In this document: one piece after another, positions 22,901 to 33,050 of the stretch
Position numbering within the stretch: position 1 is the stretch's first letter
How the letters are laid out: each line of letters begins with the position of its first letter
Assembly (NCBI GenBank): GCA_022457155.1
Contig: JAJGOT010000089.1
Span: 953,501-1,017,500, forward strand
Length of the DNA stretch: 64,000 nt
Direction of reading: 5' to 3'
DNA from: Cladopsammia gracilis
Taxonomy: Eukaryota > Cnidaria > Anthozoa > Scleractinia > Dendrophylliidae
Notes under the pieces: generated by a model
Told to the model about the DNA's origin: nothing
Databases searched by the model: none
The model's input: the letters and a program-made list of their open reading frames with translations, nothing else
Program-made: the position numbers and the translations under genes

Positions 22901-25900
22901 TTTACTCACTGACAGTGACTACTCTATTATTCTGTCAGTGTCCTGTAATGCTTTAAGTCTAAATAACATTGAAGTTTTTTATATACCTCTACTCTATAAT
23001 TCTGCACTTTTCTTTCAGCATCCTGTAATGCCGTGAGTCCTTTGTCAGCTTCATTCTTATACTGATGGACTTGCAGATCCCGACGAGCAGAGTCACGACC
23101 ATGGAGGTCGGCCATTTTTTTTAGCGACACTATCTCATTTACCAGCTGGCGTTTCTCTGCTGCATGGGACTCTAAGAAAACAATTAACATACTAATTATA
23201 GTTTTAGTCACAGAGAAACAGAATAACTGACAAACTTCTTAGAATAATAACGCAAAAGTGGAGGGAGACAGGGTGTTCTGGTTTTCCTGCATCTTGTATC
23301 CTACATGTTGCATCCTTCACTCTCAGTTCCCACTTTTTCCTTTGTGGTGCTTGCCTTTTTGCAAACCTAAGGCATCCTGCCTCCAACCCTCAACCTTGCC
23401 CCCTCCACCCTCAACCTTGCCCTCTCCACCCTCAACCTTCCCCCCTCTCCACCCTCAACCTTCCCCCCTCTCCACCCTCAACATTCCCCCCTCTCCACCC
23501 TCAACATTCCCCCCTCTCCACCCTCAACCTTCCCCCCTCTCCACCCTCCACCTTCCCCCCTCTCCACCCTCAACCTTCCCCCCTCTCCACCCTCAATCTT
23601 CCCCCCTCTCCACCCTCCACCTCTCCACCCTCAACCTTGCCCCCTCCACCCTCAACCTTCCCCCCTCTACCCTCAACCTTGCCCCCTCCACCCTCAGTTC
23701 TCATAAACGCCAGTCTGATGCAAGTACAAAAGTTATTACAATATTGTTCACTACCTGTGGGGGGGGGGGAGGAACTCCTGTATAAAAATGATGGGGGTGC
23801 TCGTCAGAAATTTTTGAAAGACACTCTGAATGGTAACAGAATCTTTTTTGATGGGTGTGGCTCAAATGGACTTTTTACACCCCTGTAAAGAGGTAACAAT
23901 TCTAAAAGTTCCTGGTGTATTTTTTCAGCTCAGAATTATACCCTAAAAGATACTGCAATAATTCTAGTGGTGGTCATTTTAAAAAATATAGATGTTAGCA
24001 TCCAATGCGGTACCAATCTACAAATTTTAACCCCTTAAAAGTACGTAGATCACCTTCAGCATCCCTAAGTCGTTTTATTGCTGAATCTTTCTCTGCCTCA
24101 AGCATGTGCAGTTGAGACTCTTTCCTTGCCACATCTGAGGCACGTTCGTCCACCTGTGTCTGCAGATCCCTTAGCTTCCGCATCATGCGATCTGCTTCCT
24201 CTGTGACACGAGGGGGAATGGCTGTGAAACAAGACAACACATTTATCAATTTGTCTTCATTATTGCAGGATAATATTATTGTGGACTACAAACAAACATT
24301 TGAGCCCCAGATGGGAGTTGACCCCATGACTTTTTTTGGTGCTCCAAATTTGATTGGAATCAAAAAACTTGATTGTCTAGCTTAAAATGCTTAGAGTTTT
24401 AATTTCAGTCTCACCTGAAGCTTTACGTGCCTGTTCTCGTCTGGTTAAAATATCATGGCAGTTAAGGAAAGGAATCAAGCGACACATTGTTTTAAAAAAG
24501 GTCTAAAATATACATAGTATTACTTAACAGTAACTCATGTACATTGTAAGATTTAATTTAATTCTCTGAGCTTCTTCATAATAGTAGGTTCTAGTCATTT
24601 TATCATTTTATCATGGACTCTAACTCCATTTTCCTTCTTTCTCATTTTTTTTCTTTTTGTGTGAGTCTGTTTGAGTCTGTGTCTGTTTTGTGAATTTGAC
24701 TGCCATCTTGCCAAAATGTAACTTGTTAATTAAATACTTAAAACAATTGGCTGCCTGGCTCAGCTAGCTCCTATGGTTATTCTAGGCAGCTAGTACTGTA
24801 ATTTCATTTAAAATTGTTTTCCCTATCACCATTTATACATTCTGTAAGGCACGAGACAAAACAATAATAAAGGTTGTTGTTGTTGTTGTAATTTTATAGT
24901 ATAATAATAATAATAATAACTTTATTGTTTATATAGCACAAAATACATTTATATATGATCCAATGCGCTTTACATGATCATAAAAAATAGATTCTATTCT
25001 AACTTATATATACTATAAGTTAAGGTTTAAAAGAATACAAGTAGTTGGCCTCCAACTCAAGGAAATAAATCTGCTGTTGAAGATTTCTGATGTACTCATT
25101 CTCAATGTTTCCTATTTCAGCATTGGAAGTTGAAGATCTTGTGTGCTTCCTATTAAATATGCCGATAAAATACAAAGAAAATGTTAGTCTTTATAAGAAA
25201 GAGTTGACATTAAACAATAAACTGGACACTTATAACTATGCATTCCCTTCTCATAACCCAACGCTATAGCAAACAATCTCGCAAGCTGATGTGTGTAGCT
25301 ACTACAGCAAGATGGACTGATGTGAGCTAGTCAGAAAAATGTCAGCTTAAAAATGTGTGCCTTATGCATCAGTGAGTCATGAAGGTCATACACAACTTGA
25401 CTAAGACAAAGACTTTGGGGGGGGGGGGAAGGTACTCTCATATATAAGCTATATAGGTACATGTATGTGCCGCTGTGAACATGCTGGAAATAATTTTTCT
25501 TGCTAAGAAGGACATGTGTCCTTTCAAACCTCCCTTTTGATCGGACATTTTACAAAATTGTTCGGACATCTGCCATTTTGGATATTTTTTCCTGAGACAA
25601 AATTGGTAAGCATACACGACATGCTATAAGAAGTTTATTGCAATGCATTGTAGGGCAATTTCAAATCTGAATTTTCTCAATCAAGAGAGCCGTTTACAGC
25701 AAAATAAATCGTACAAACATCGTAAATTCTTATTGTAATGTTTATGGAATCAAATGTGACGAGTTAACAAGACTTTCAATGCCAAAGCTAAGTAATTTTT
25801 GTGCTCGGTCACCACGTCCGAGCATAATTTAAAATTGGTCGGACATTTTCGGATTTTGGTCAGATAATGTCCGATGACCGACTGTTATTTCCAGCACTGT

Positions 25901-28900
25901 GTGAAGGATATGGTTTGCAAGCAGTTTAGTCTGGGATGGGGTAGAGAAATTAAATCAGAGAGTTTTGGTCCAGAATAGGATATCATTTATGTACCATTTT
26001 ACTGATCAGTGGTATAAAGAATTAAATCTATAATAGAAATCGAAACTCGGAAGAGAACAAGCCTTCCCTAAATGAAAATAAAATTGTCATGGCAACAGTT
26101 GTTGATAGATGGTTTTCATTAAAAACACTATGGTTCTAGATAGCAAGTCTGAGATAGCCGGTAGGGATTTTTGGTGTCTATAGTCTAGTATAGGGTTGCA
26201 AAATCAGCTGAACATGATCTGGTATAGGGAAAGGGGTCCTGAGTCCCAGGGGTACTGGTGGGGCTGTGCACGGGGGCAGGGTTCCCACTTGTAGGGTTGC
26301 CATGGATACTTCCCTGCTTGCCTTGAATCACCTTACACCTCCCTCCTCCTCATTAAGCACCAGCTCCCAAATTCATGTATTGTTGATGAGTTTAACTTTG
26401 TATCCAACAAAGTTAATCTAAAGCATTGTAGACAATGAAATGCGATGCTTCTTACAGAGCATGGTTACCATAATATTAATTTGTTGGAAATCAAAATTTA
26501 ATTGCTGATCTTCCTCATGTAGGCATCGTGGAGCAGGGCTGTCACTAAGGGCCAGGGCCGGGGATTTCCCCTGGCTACTATGAGCATGACCCCCAGCTAC
26601 TTTCATGGGAAAATAGAAGGAAAATAGAACCAAAAGAACTCCCCAGCTGTTTCTGTTGTTTGATTCCCCGCCTACTAATTGCATTTACCCAGCAACTTGA
26701 AATCTTAGTGACAGCCCTGCTGGAGTAGATTATTTAGTTTCTTCATTATAAAGCAATAATATTCCATTATTGATAAAAAGATCAGCCTAAACAAGATCTT
26801 TTGTCTTTCGTATGGTGTTATAAATTTTCTCTGATAAACTTAAAATATGAGGGAACAGTACATGCTATCTCTAATTAATTTGAGAATTCTGATGGTAAAC
26901 TAATGAGAGGGTGTCAATGGGGTTAACTGACTAGCGTATAACAATGGTTTTTTGTTATCGTAACCGTATAAATAACAAAATACGAGCTGACTATCGTATA
27001 AAAGGAAGTCGTTTTCTTAGCGTATGTGGTAAATAAAACACAAATTTTGAACATTTTCTCAGTGCAAATAAAAATTTGAGTTTACGGTTACTTTGTTTAA
27101 ATCATTTTAGAGTCCATTTTGAGTCCATTTAAGACCTTCTGTACCATTGTTGTCGCTTTTAGTCTGCTGCGTGACTGATTTTCGTGACAAACCCTGAGCC
27201 TGCGCTGTATCTGCGGCTTTATATCATAGTTCCAGGCTCTCTCACGATCTTCGACCTTGGCGTGGCCAACATGGCACCCATTTGTGCTGTGGTCACGTTC
27301 TATCGTAATGCCGAAGTCATCGAGCGTTTTCGCTCGAGAATATCGTTTAAAGATCCTGGGATTGAGAGCTTAAATAACTTCAAGCTGCACGTGGAGGGAT
27401 TTCTTGGAGTGAGACAGAAAGAAGGCTAAAGATCTCGGCATAAACTCGTTCGAGTTGAAATTTTTTCAAGAGTAGAGAAGAAGAAGAGTACGATTCTGAT
27501 TCCGATGTATCGATATCCTTGTCAGACTTGTGAGGGGATGAGGCAGAAGAGGAGGCTGTTGTTGGGCGCACATTAACAACAAGGAATGGAAGACAAATAA
27601 GAGCTGTAGTTAGACTGGACTTATAAGATTTTAAGTCAATTAAAGGGACTGTGTCATGGAGATTTTGACGTTTTGGGGTCAAAACTGCCCTACATTAAAA
27701 CTTACTACCTTTGTCAGACACAAAATCAGCTTATAGAACACTAAAAGAAAGATATCGAGACACGACAATGACCTTGAAAAAATTAGCCCAATTTTTTTCA
27801 AGTTGCAATCCATTTCCATCCACGTCTTCTGCAGCTGAAGGTTTCTGAAGACACTTAAGTTTACTCTCAGAGAACTTTAGAGCACTACTAGAAAAACTGG
27901 ACCAATGTTTTGGGCTCACACTGATTTAAATATGTCTTTTGGCTTTTTAAAGTAACACTGAAAATGGTAACATAGCCCCTTTAAGTCTTACGGTCGGCAC
28001 TTGAGACCACTTGATGGTAACTCATGTTTGATTCTGTCGATTTTGCTTGCTGCTGTCTACAGCAAATAGAGTTTAAGCCATGGAAAAATGCGCGCATGTG
28101 ATTTTTATTCACTCGTCAGAATCTCACTTGTCCGTGAAGTATTTTCCATGCTGTTTAAGGACGTTCGCGTGAAAATCTTCTAACATTGATGTTTTTATAA
28201 AACTTTTTCTGCAGCTAGGTTATGAGTTACTTTTGTCAGAAATGCCAAAAAATTGGGGGGGGGGGGAAGGGGGGGGGGGGTCACCTATATCGTTTCGGAG
28301 ATAAGATATCTAAAAGGCCACTCTAATTTTCCAATTTTGAAAAATCGGTGTTCCTTATTCGATATGGCTCCAATGTCTGTTTGTCTAAATATAGTGCAAA
28401 TGAATCTCTAGAATGGAACTTTCTATGCCAAGTTTTATATGAGTGAGTCTATTAAGCAAATTAAATCAACTGGCAACGTTCCTTAAAGTCAACCTAAATT
28501 TAAACGACAGAATTTGCAAACCCTGACAGCTGCAAGTTAGCGGGATTCGATGTGGCGTTGGTCGAAAAATGGGAAAATTTCAAACTTCCTACATCGATTT
28601 TTTGTTCATTCTTTCGCAATCTGTCGAGAATTAGTAAAGAAAATCATCTATCCAAAAAAAAGGAGGGGTCACCGACCATCCAAGCAAGTTAAATCAAAGC
28701 AAAGTTAACGCAACGGCTGGCATCCCTTCATGTGAATAGATTTCTTCCTTTGCGCGCGCGCTCGTGCATCACGTTGCATGGCGTTGCGACATAAATTGCG
28801 CGCGCAGTAAGGATGGGCATAAACAATTGGTGCGAACGTCCTTTAAGACCGTTTTATAGATTCTGGTTTTTCTTTGCTGTCATAAATACCACTGAGAAGA

Positions 28901-29748
28901 TGAAAGGTTGTAATCAACATCGTTGTTGACTATATTGCGAGAAAAAAATTAGTAAACGTTAATTATTAACTGACGTTTTTCCCCGTTTGCTGTTTACTGA
29001 CTAAAAGGGATTTTTTTTAACTGTTTACTGACTAAAATGGATTTTTTTAACTGTTTACTGACTAGAGGTATACCCCATTGACACCCTCTAATGAGTAGTT
29101 TACAGTGAAAAATCGGCTTGCGGCTCATTAAGGATAGTCCTTGTGTAATAAAGAATTCTTCACCAAACTATATAAGCTTAAGCTTATATAAGCTTACAAG
29201 TTACATGTACATTTAGTTCTTTCTATTCCTTAGATCTCTCGCCCTTGCCTTCGTAAGTTCGTAAGATGGCATGACAAACAAACAGGTTTATTATGAACTT
29301 ACAAGGAATGATCAAGCAACAACAGATTTGCAGAGTTTTGGCAACTGGGGAATGTCGATCGACACCTACAGCTGGGATATAAACTTATACTTCACAATAA
29401 CATTCCAAAATTATGGCCCCCTGATTAAAGTAAAGTGAAAATCGCTTTAACGATCTTTAACCGCAACAGTACCTGGAACAACTAAAACTGCAAGCATTTT
29501 AAAAATGAACATAAGCTTACCCAGATTTGGAATCAAAAGATGCTGCTAAGTGCAAACTTCTGCCCGATTTACCAAAACTTCCAGAACGCCGCAAATTGTC
29601 CGGGGCGCTGTTTCGAAGCGGAGAAGCTGCGACGGACCAAAGTTGAACAATAATAAAATTGTAGAATAATAGGTATTTTATGTTACTGCAAAAAGGTTTA
29701 GCATATCTTACCAGATCTTGTTCCTTTCGACCTCGAAAACGACGCCAT
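13911..29748 (-). CDS. Coiled-coil protein, 13 exons, 494 aa, family not assigned
   Basis: Exons in transcript order: 29748-29712, 29626-29521, 25149-25039, 24440-24415, 24221-24054, 23171-22987, 21052-20897, 19552-19475, 18524-18441, 17928-17770, 16298-16268, 14664-14528, 14117-13911. They sum to 1485 nt and stay in frame from ATG to TAG. Residues 1-50 are basic and serine-rich (MASFSRSKGTRSASPL), with no signal peptide. From about residue 60 to 470 the protein is almost continuous coiled coil, opening with EYIRNLQQQIYFLELEANYL and including ENAAISAQVIELRKQI. The tail ends SPSKSGSLVDY. Two exons are very short (26 and 31 nt). The build resembles ciliary or centrosomal coiled-coil proteins, but I do not recognise the family and assign no function. 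Start choice: the first ATG gives a short exon whose phase fits exon 2. Confidence 0.88.
14180..14262 (+). repeat. Short tandem repeat, GCGGACGGGTTAAGACGA
   Basis: Three to four imperfect units of 18-21 bp in the last intron of the coiled-coil gene. Confidence 0.75.
14320..14475 (+). repeat. CCAAT-MITE fragment with 28-bp units
   Basis: Starts with AATGAACCAATCATTACG and runs into three or four AAGCGCGGGAAAWCATCCAA units. Same family as 13346-13750 and 43963-44215. Confidence 0.7.
14815..15140 (+). repeat. GTCTCGG-rich dispersed repeat
   Basis: More than fifteen occurrences of GTCTCG or CTCGG in two clusters, 14835-14970 and 15043-15130. The pattern is irregular, so the period is not fixed. 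In the intron between exons 12 and 11 of the coiled-coil gene. Confidence 0.6.
15468..15612 (+). mobile_element. CCTAAAAGGTAC-family element, 3' half
   Basis: From CTCAATACCCTAAAAGGTAC to TAATATGGGAGCCCCCCC; the 5' half is missing. Confidence 0.7.
15738..15904. mobile_element. Small inverted-repeat element
   Basis: Ends GTCGCAGCTCTTAGAAG and CTTCTAAGAGCTGCGAC are complementary over 17 bp; about 167 bp in all. Confidence 0.65.
15905..16262 (+). mobile_element. AAAGGGGCAGTGTC-family copy
   Basis: Contains GATGGCCAGGATGGAAACGG and ends CATGACAGCTCCTTTAAAGG just before exon 11 of the coiled-coil gene (16268). The element end is only a few bases from that exon's donor. Confidence 0.55.
16384..16640. 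other. GC-rich stretch with inverted pieces
   Basis: CpG-rich island-like sequence in an intron, flanked by TTTTTAGCGGACACC and TTAAGCGGACGCGGACACC. Open frames here are short and on both strands; no gene called. It may be part of a dispersed repeat. Confidence 0.35.
16840..17158 (+). mobile_element. CCTAAAAGGTAC-family element, full copy
   Basis: Preceded by a tract of about 18 G; ends GGACTCCCATATAGAAATGA and CATTTTTATATTGAAGTGAG. Confidence 0.8.
17253..17548 (-). mobile_element. 5'-truncated non-LTR retrotransposon (LINE) 3' end
   Basis: Minus-strand ORF 17548-17354 encodes the usual C-terminal end of a LINE reverse-transcriptase protein (PRTDYLKRSFSCSGAFLWNN, LPEELRTTQSLSLFK). Downstream on that strand is a short 3' UTR ending in (TTGA)n at 17257-17289. 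Insertion split a sequence that is uninterrupted at about 10274. Confidence 0.85.
17659..17700 (+). repeat. T tract followed by G tract
   Basis: About 23 T then about 19 G, 70 bp from the donor side of exon 10 of the coiled-coil gene. Length is likely to vary and may be wrong in the assembly. Confidence 0.85.
18039..18396. mobile_element. GGGACACTGTCCC-family element, copy 1
   Basis: Ends TGGGACACTGTCCC and GGACACTGTCCCTTAA. Interior segment TGGATAAAAAGATTTTACAG also occurs at 36358-36676. Confidence 0.65.
18950..19060 (+). repeat. 52-bp tandem duplication
   Basis: CACCATCCAGTTCTCTTTC and CGCCATCCAGTTCTCTTTC head two adjacent copies, each ending TGTATATTTATGTCACG. Confidence 0.85.
19095..19274. 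mobile_element. Inverted-repeat element, about 180 bp
   Basis: Ends TAAATGTAAAAACGTTCTCT and its complement, with arms of about 60 bp; the centre holds repeated CTGCAGTACAGGCAG segments. Confidence 0.85.
19943..20336 (+). mobile_element. AAAGGGGCAGTGTC-family element, full copy
   Basis: Ends TTAAAGGGACACTGTCACC and CTGACAATGCCCCTTAA. Interior has GGATGGCCAGGATGGAAATG. Other copies at 1670-1868, 8900-9245, 15905-16262, 27640-27983. Confidence 0.75.
20344..20811. mobile_element. TAAAGGCTGG element with GACGACCGGGACGAT reiterations, copy 1
   Basis: Ends TAAAGGCTGGTTCTCATATA and the complement at 20792-20811; a TA target duplication is possible. The body is made of short repeated GACGACYGGGACGATCG blocks and ATATGAGAAC segments. 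It is about 95 percent alike by eye to 46144-46603. Confidence 0.85.
21098..22112. mobile_element. About 1-kb inverted-repeat element
   Basis: Left CAGTACCACCGGGCGGTGTG, right CACACCGCCTGCAGTACCAC, both continuing into GCGTCACGA. No transposase ORF is seen inside, so it is non-autonomous. In the intron between exons 7 and 6 of the coiled-coil gene. Confidence 0.65.
22553..22807. mobile_element. GGGACGGACCATT-family element, short copy
   Basis: Ends GGGACGGACCATTTAATTTT and AAAATTAAATGGTCAGTCCC, with a long C tract at 22746-22778. The longer relative is 48932-50968. Confidence 0.75.
23395..23697 (+). repeat. 22-bp pyrimidine minisatellite, about 14 units
   Basis: Units of CCCTCTCCACCCTCAACCTT plus two to three C. 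The coding strand of the coiled-coil pre-mRNA is therefore G/A-rich (GGGTGGAGAGGGG). It lies 220 bp from exon 6. The apparent 175-codon ORF here is a reading of the repeat. Confidence 0.9.
23757..24053 (+). mobile_element. CCTAAAAGGTAC-family element abutting exon 5 of the coiled-coil gene
   Basis: Runs from a G tract and GGAACTCCTGTATAAAAATG to ACCCCTTAAAAGTACG. Its right end is truncated, and the remaining GTAGATCAC joins directly to exon 5 (24054). Confidence 0.75.
24600..24893 (+). mobile_element. LINE 3' tail with (TTG)n end
   Basis: Ends AATAATAAAGG followed by five TTG repeats, the form of a LINE 3' end. The upstream coding part is decayed. Inferred from layout. Confidence 0.45.
24899..25015 (-). 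mobile_element. LINE or SINE 3' end with (TTA)n tail
   Basis: Begins with ATAATAATAATAATAAC and then TTTATTGTTTATATAGCAC, GCGCTTTACATGATC. On the minus strand it reads as a 3' UTR with a triplet tail. Confidence 0.45.
25482..25898. mobile_element. Inverted-repeat element, about 417 bp
   Basis: Ends TGCTGGAAATAA and TTATTTCCAGCA, with a repeated TCGGACATYT theme inside. Confidence 0.7.
26531..26722. mobile_element. Small inverted-repeat element
   Basis: Ends GAGCAGGGCTGTCACTAAG and CTTAGTGACAGCCCTGCT. Confidence 0.75.
27640..27983 (-). mobile_element. AAAGGGGCAGTGTC-family element, inverted copy
   Basis: Ends TAAAGGGACTGTGTCATGG and GGTAACATAGCCCCTTTAA; interior TGCAATCCATTTCCATCCAC is the complement of the segment in other copies. 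Confidence 0.7.
28155..28846. mobile_element. AAGGACGTTCGCG inverted-repeat element, about 690 bp
   Basis: Ends TTAAGGACGTTCGCG and GCGAACGTCCTTTAA. Has a G tract at 28255-28280 and no ORF. Confidence 0.75.
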
Positions 29749-29870
29749 TTATACTCTGACAAGAGAACAGCCTGAGTGACAACAAGAAGATGGCGTCGCG
29801 TAACCAAAGAAATTTTACCGCTGATATTATCAACGGGCTCAGTCAGTAACCGCGCGCAGAGTGTTCTATG
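29749..29870 (-). promoter_or_regulatory. Upstream region of the coiled-coil gene
   Basis: The 120 bp before the coiled-coil start codon contain AAGATGGCG (29787-29795, plus strand), a YY1-like motif, and are more CpG-rich than nearby introns. A repeat element begins at about 29886, so the promoter is confined to this short stretch or overlaps the repeat. Confidence 0.25.
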
Positions 29871-29885
29871 CGACGGCGGGGTAGT

Positions 29886-30759
29886 ATTCTTGGCTTGCAC
29901 TTACAGCTACTTACGTCATATCATGTCATATCAAAATTCAGAATTCAAAATGTTTATGGAATTGTAGATAGTTTAAAACTACACATCTGGGCCAAATCAT
30001 TTCGTTCAAGAGTTATAGGCGAACAAGTTTTTAGTGAAAATGTTGGTACACCAACATGGCGGCCAAAACTTCAAATTCAAAATTACGTAAAAAAATCTCA
30101 TCACAAAAATTGGATTCACTATAAGTTTAGCAAATTTCCACCGGTTTTCCATGGTGTGGACTCTAATTTATCACGATTTACGTCATCACATGGTCAAAAT
30201 GTTGTGGACCATATGATGACGTAAATCGCGGTAAATATGAGTCTACACCACGGAAAACCGATGAAAATCTGTTTTTTACCACAATATTTAGTTGTCTGCA
30301 CTCTCATTTACCACCCGCATCGACCAGTCAGATTGCGAGATTATCGGCAATTGTGGTAAAATACATTATATCGGCTTATAAGCATCTATAATGCAGAAAT
30401 AACTTTCAACTGGTTCAATGTTGTTTATATTTTACTTAGCTCTTTGTAGCCCCTGATGAAGGTTAGTTTTGCCTAACCGAAATATTGGGCAATAAAATAC
30501 CCTTTATAGCTGTCCGATCAGCCTTGCATTCAGTTTTAAGTTGTTTATATTCACGGCTTTCATATCTGAAATAGCGTGACGAATTGCGTGACATATTTAA
30601 AACCTTTACAAATCGGAAGCAAAACATCTTTAAAACCTGAAACTTTTTGTGAAGGATTAATTGTAACACTGGTATCTACATACCTTGTTAGAAACAGCTT
30701 TGTAGGATGTAAAGATTAGATTTTTCAATTTTTATGACGTCATGTGCAAGCCAAGAATT
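29886..30759. mobile_element. TTCTTGGCTTGCAC element, about 870 bp
   Basis: Ends ATTCTTGGCTTGCAC and GTGCAAGCCAAGAAT; TGACGTCAT and ACGTCATATC follow just inside. Contains a palindromic GATGACGTAAATCG region at 30180-30230 and a CCAACATGGCGGCC segment. It begins about 140 bp upstream of the coiled-coil start codon. Confidence 0.7.
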
Positions 30760-30821
30760 TTTTCGGAAGTCTTTTTACTTGTCAGTACCCACATACCGTA
30801 ACCATACCTCTATCAGTAACA

Positions 30822-30960
30822 ACAACAACAATATTTTATTCAACTCACACAATCTTTACAGAAAAGGAATAAAGAAAATAATTTAAAAATAAAACTAGAT
30901 TACAGATATAGAAGAAAAAAACCAAAGTAAAAAAAAAAAACTAGATAGAATTCGTGAGTT
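30822..30960 (-). mobile_element. LINE 3' tail with (GTT)n end
   Basis: AACAACAACAACAATATTTT at the left reads on the minus strand as a (GTT)n tail after AAAATATTG. The coding part is not preserved. Confidence 0.4.
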
Positions 30961-31009
30961 TGGAGCATCCAAATAGCTAGAGCTAATCGAGTGGATGACG
31001 TAAAAGAAA

Positions 31010-33050
31010 AACTGAGTTTATAGAAAAATAAGATTTACATTACATAAATGTTTCTAATGATAAGCCTTCGGGGTCTTATCTATTTCTATCACGTTATAGA
31101 GGGGAGCTGGGGAAGGCTTAGTAAAAAAGAGGGATGTTTTACAGTCACGATTACCGTAATGATACGATTATTATTCAGTACAAGTACCGGTAATATTTCC
31201 CATAAAAACTCGCGAGTACTGTATCATGAAGAATTTACGGTATCCCGTTTCTCAATCACTTCTCACGAGGCCTGAGAAGATGAAATATTTTATAGAAACC
31301 CAAGCGCAGATGACCGTATATCTTCTAATAATAGCCTGGGTCGGTTCGATTATTCATTTCTTTCTTTCTTATCAGTCAAAAATGGGACGACATTCCAGTC
31401 AGCGCGATTCATCGAGAGAGGTGCATGAACTAATGAGTACTTGCCATTTGTAGCAGGGGCGGATCCAGGATTATGAAATGGGGGGTGAAATTTTAAATGC
31501 AATAGAACCAAAGCCTGGTTGAGGTGTTTGAGGTCAGTGCATCAGAAAGAAAGGGTCTCAGAAAAGGGGGGTGAAAATTAACCCATTTCACACCCCTGGA
31601 TCCGTCCCTGTGTAGGATAAACTCCGGTTGAGGTGACAGTTACATAATGGTAAGCGATGACCAACCGACGAGATTGCCCCGTACCATTTAAATATTCCAT
31701 TTCCCCCACGATTTAGTGATTTGAATTTTTCTAAATTCAAATGGTAAGGAAATTTCCAACGTTCCATTCCGAAACGGAAAAATAGGAGTATCTCTATTTC
31801 AAACATTACCCCTGGAAATTGTGTCCAATTATTTTCTCTTGGTTTTACATGTAAATATTATTGTTACTAATGATTGGCATGAAGTGTTCTAAATGAGGTT
31901 GTCTAATCTGACTTCTGAACCTGGCGTCATCGTCAGGGTCAGCTGGGAGCCTGTGAGCTCCTGTCCGGGCTCAGTCCGGTATATCACGGGGAAGAAGGAG
32001 AGGAGGGAGGCTTTTATTCGAACTTCATCTTTTAATATAACTTATGAGATAAAATATGGTACTTTTAATTCTTTCAAACTCCTTCCAAATGTTTCGGCAT
32101 CAAGTTTAGCACTACAAAGCGGTCATTTTCTACTGATTTATTTTAACGGAATGGAAAGCCTACAAAATAAATGCTTTATCAGTAAGTTTCAACCTTAGAC
32201 TTTATAGTTTTAGAAATTTCTCTTGTTTTTAAAAATTAAACCTTTGAAGACGTAGCGACTTGGTTACGCCCCAATAATCGGCTAACCAAACTATTCAGAC
32301 GGATAATGGATCACAATTAGCATCAAGTTAGCATATGATTCACTAAGAAAAGAATATATCATTCAGACGATTTTCCGTCTTAGACGGGTAATCGATTATC
32401 TTAAGCATTAAATATGGCTCATAAAATAACATATCTCTGCGAGCCGGAATAGCTGTCTGTATTTACTAGAGAAATGCATGGCTGTTTCAAAATCTCGCCG
32501 GCAGTACTCGTTGGCAATTTAAATACACTCAGCTGCCCGCGGATTGTCTGAATTTTTCTTAAATTTATTTCGAGTACAAGGAAAAACTATTTATTGTTGG
32601 CAATCGCACCAAGACCCGCAGATAAACCAAAACAAATATCAGTCGGCCGTGAATATGTGAACTGATAAAAACAGCGTATTTTCCGTTAAATCCCAAAATC
32701 GAGTTAAAGAAGTTTGAAACTTGAAGAAAAAGCTAAATTTTATTTTTGAAAAGAATGAGAATCAAAACACATGTAGTGATAGTATAACTTAGTTGATTTT
32801 ACTCTGTAGGGATGTAGGATTTCATCCTGGCAGACTATAAAAAAAAAACTGAATCAGACCAAAGGAGAATAGAATTTGACACAATAATTCCCTTGTATAG
32901 ACAAAAATTTGACGGCAGTCTTAATCTGTGCTAATGTCTAGGACTTAAAAAGCAGAGACATACAATAATAAATTCGTCGAAAAACTTTGTTTAAATACTG
33001 GTTGAATGTTCTTTAAATTTTTATAACTTTCTTGTCTTGTGTCACTTCTT
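31010..33050. other. Intergenic DNA between coiled-coil gene and LDAH
   Basis: Holds the small element 31454-31612 and a pair of complementary segments near TTCAGACGGATAATGG / CGTCTTAGACGGGTAATCG (32297-32390). ORFs at 31893-32198 and elsewhere show no recognisable domain or splice support. The rest is AT-rich with nothing I can name. Confidence 0.4.
31454..31612. mobile_element. CAGGGGCGGATCCAGG-family element, short copy
   Basis: Ends GCAGGGGCGGATCCAGGATT and CACCCCTGGATCCGTCCCTG. The longer relative is 49741-50664. Confidence 0.75.

Larger units (their letters stand above)
26907..29088. mobile_element. GAGGGTSTCAATGG-family element, 2.2 kb, with nested insertions
   Basis: Ends GAGGGTGTCAATGGGGTTAA and ACCCCATTGACACCCTC, flanked by TAATGA at 26901-26906 and 29089-29094 (6-bp target duplication). 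Contains a small ORF at 27184-27429 (unrecognised; it includes MAPICAVVTFYRNAEVIERF), a minus-strand AAAGGGGCAGTGTC copy at 27640-27983 and another element at 28155-28846. The whole lies in intron 2 of the coiled-coil gene. Confidence 0.75.

Noticed and set aside
23258..23785. 175-codon proline-rich ORF on the plus strand
   Set aside because: It is the 22-bp pyrimidine minisatellite read through, in an intron of a minus-strand gene.
29517..29900. 127-codon minus-strand ORF with its own ATG upstream of the coiled-coil gene
   Set aside because: It retains intron 1; the spliced reading from 29748 gives the phase that fits all downstream exons.
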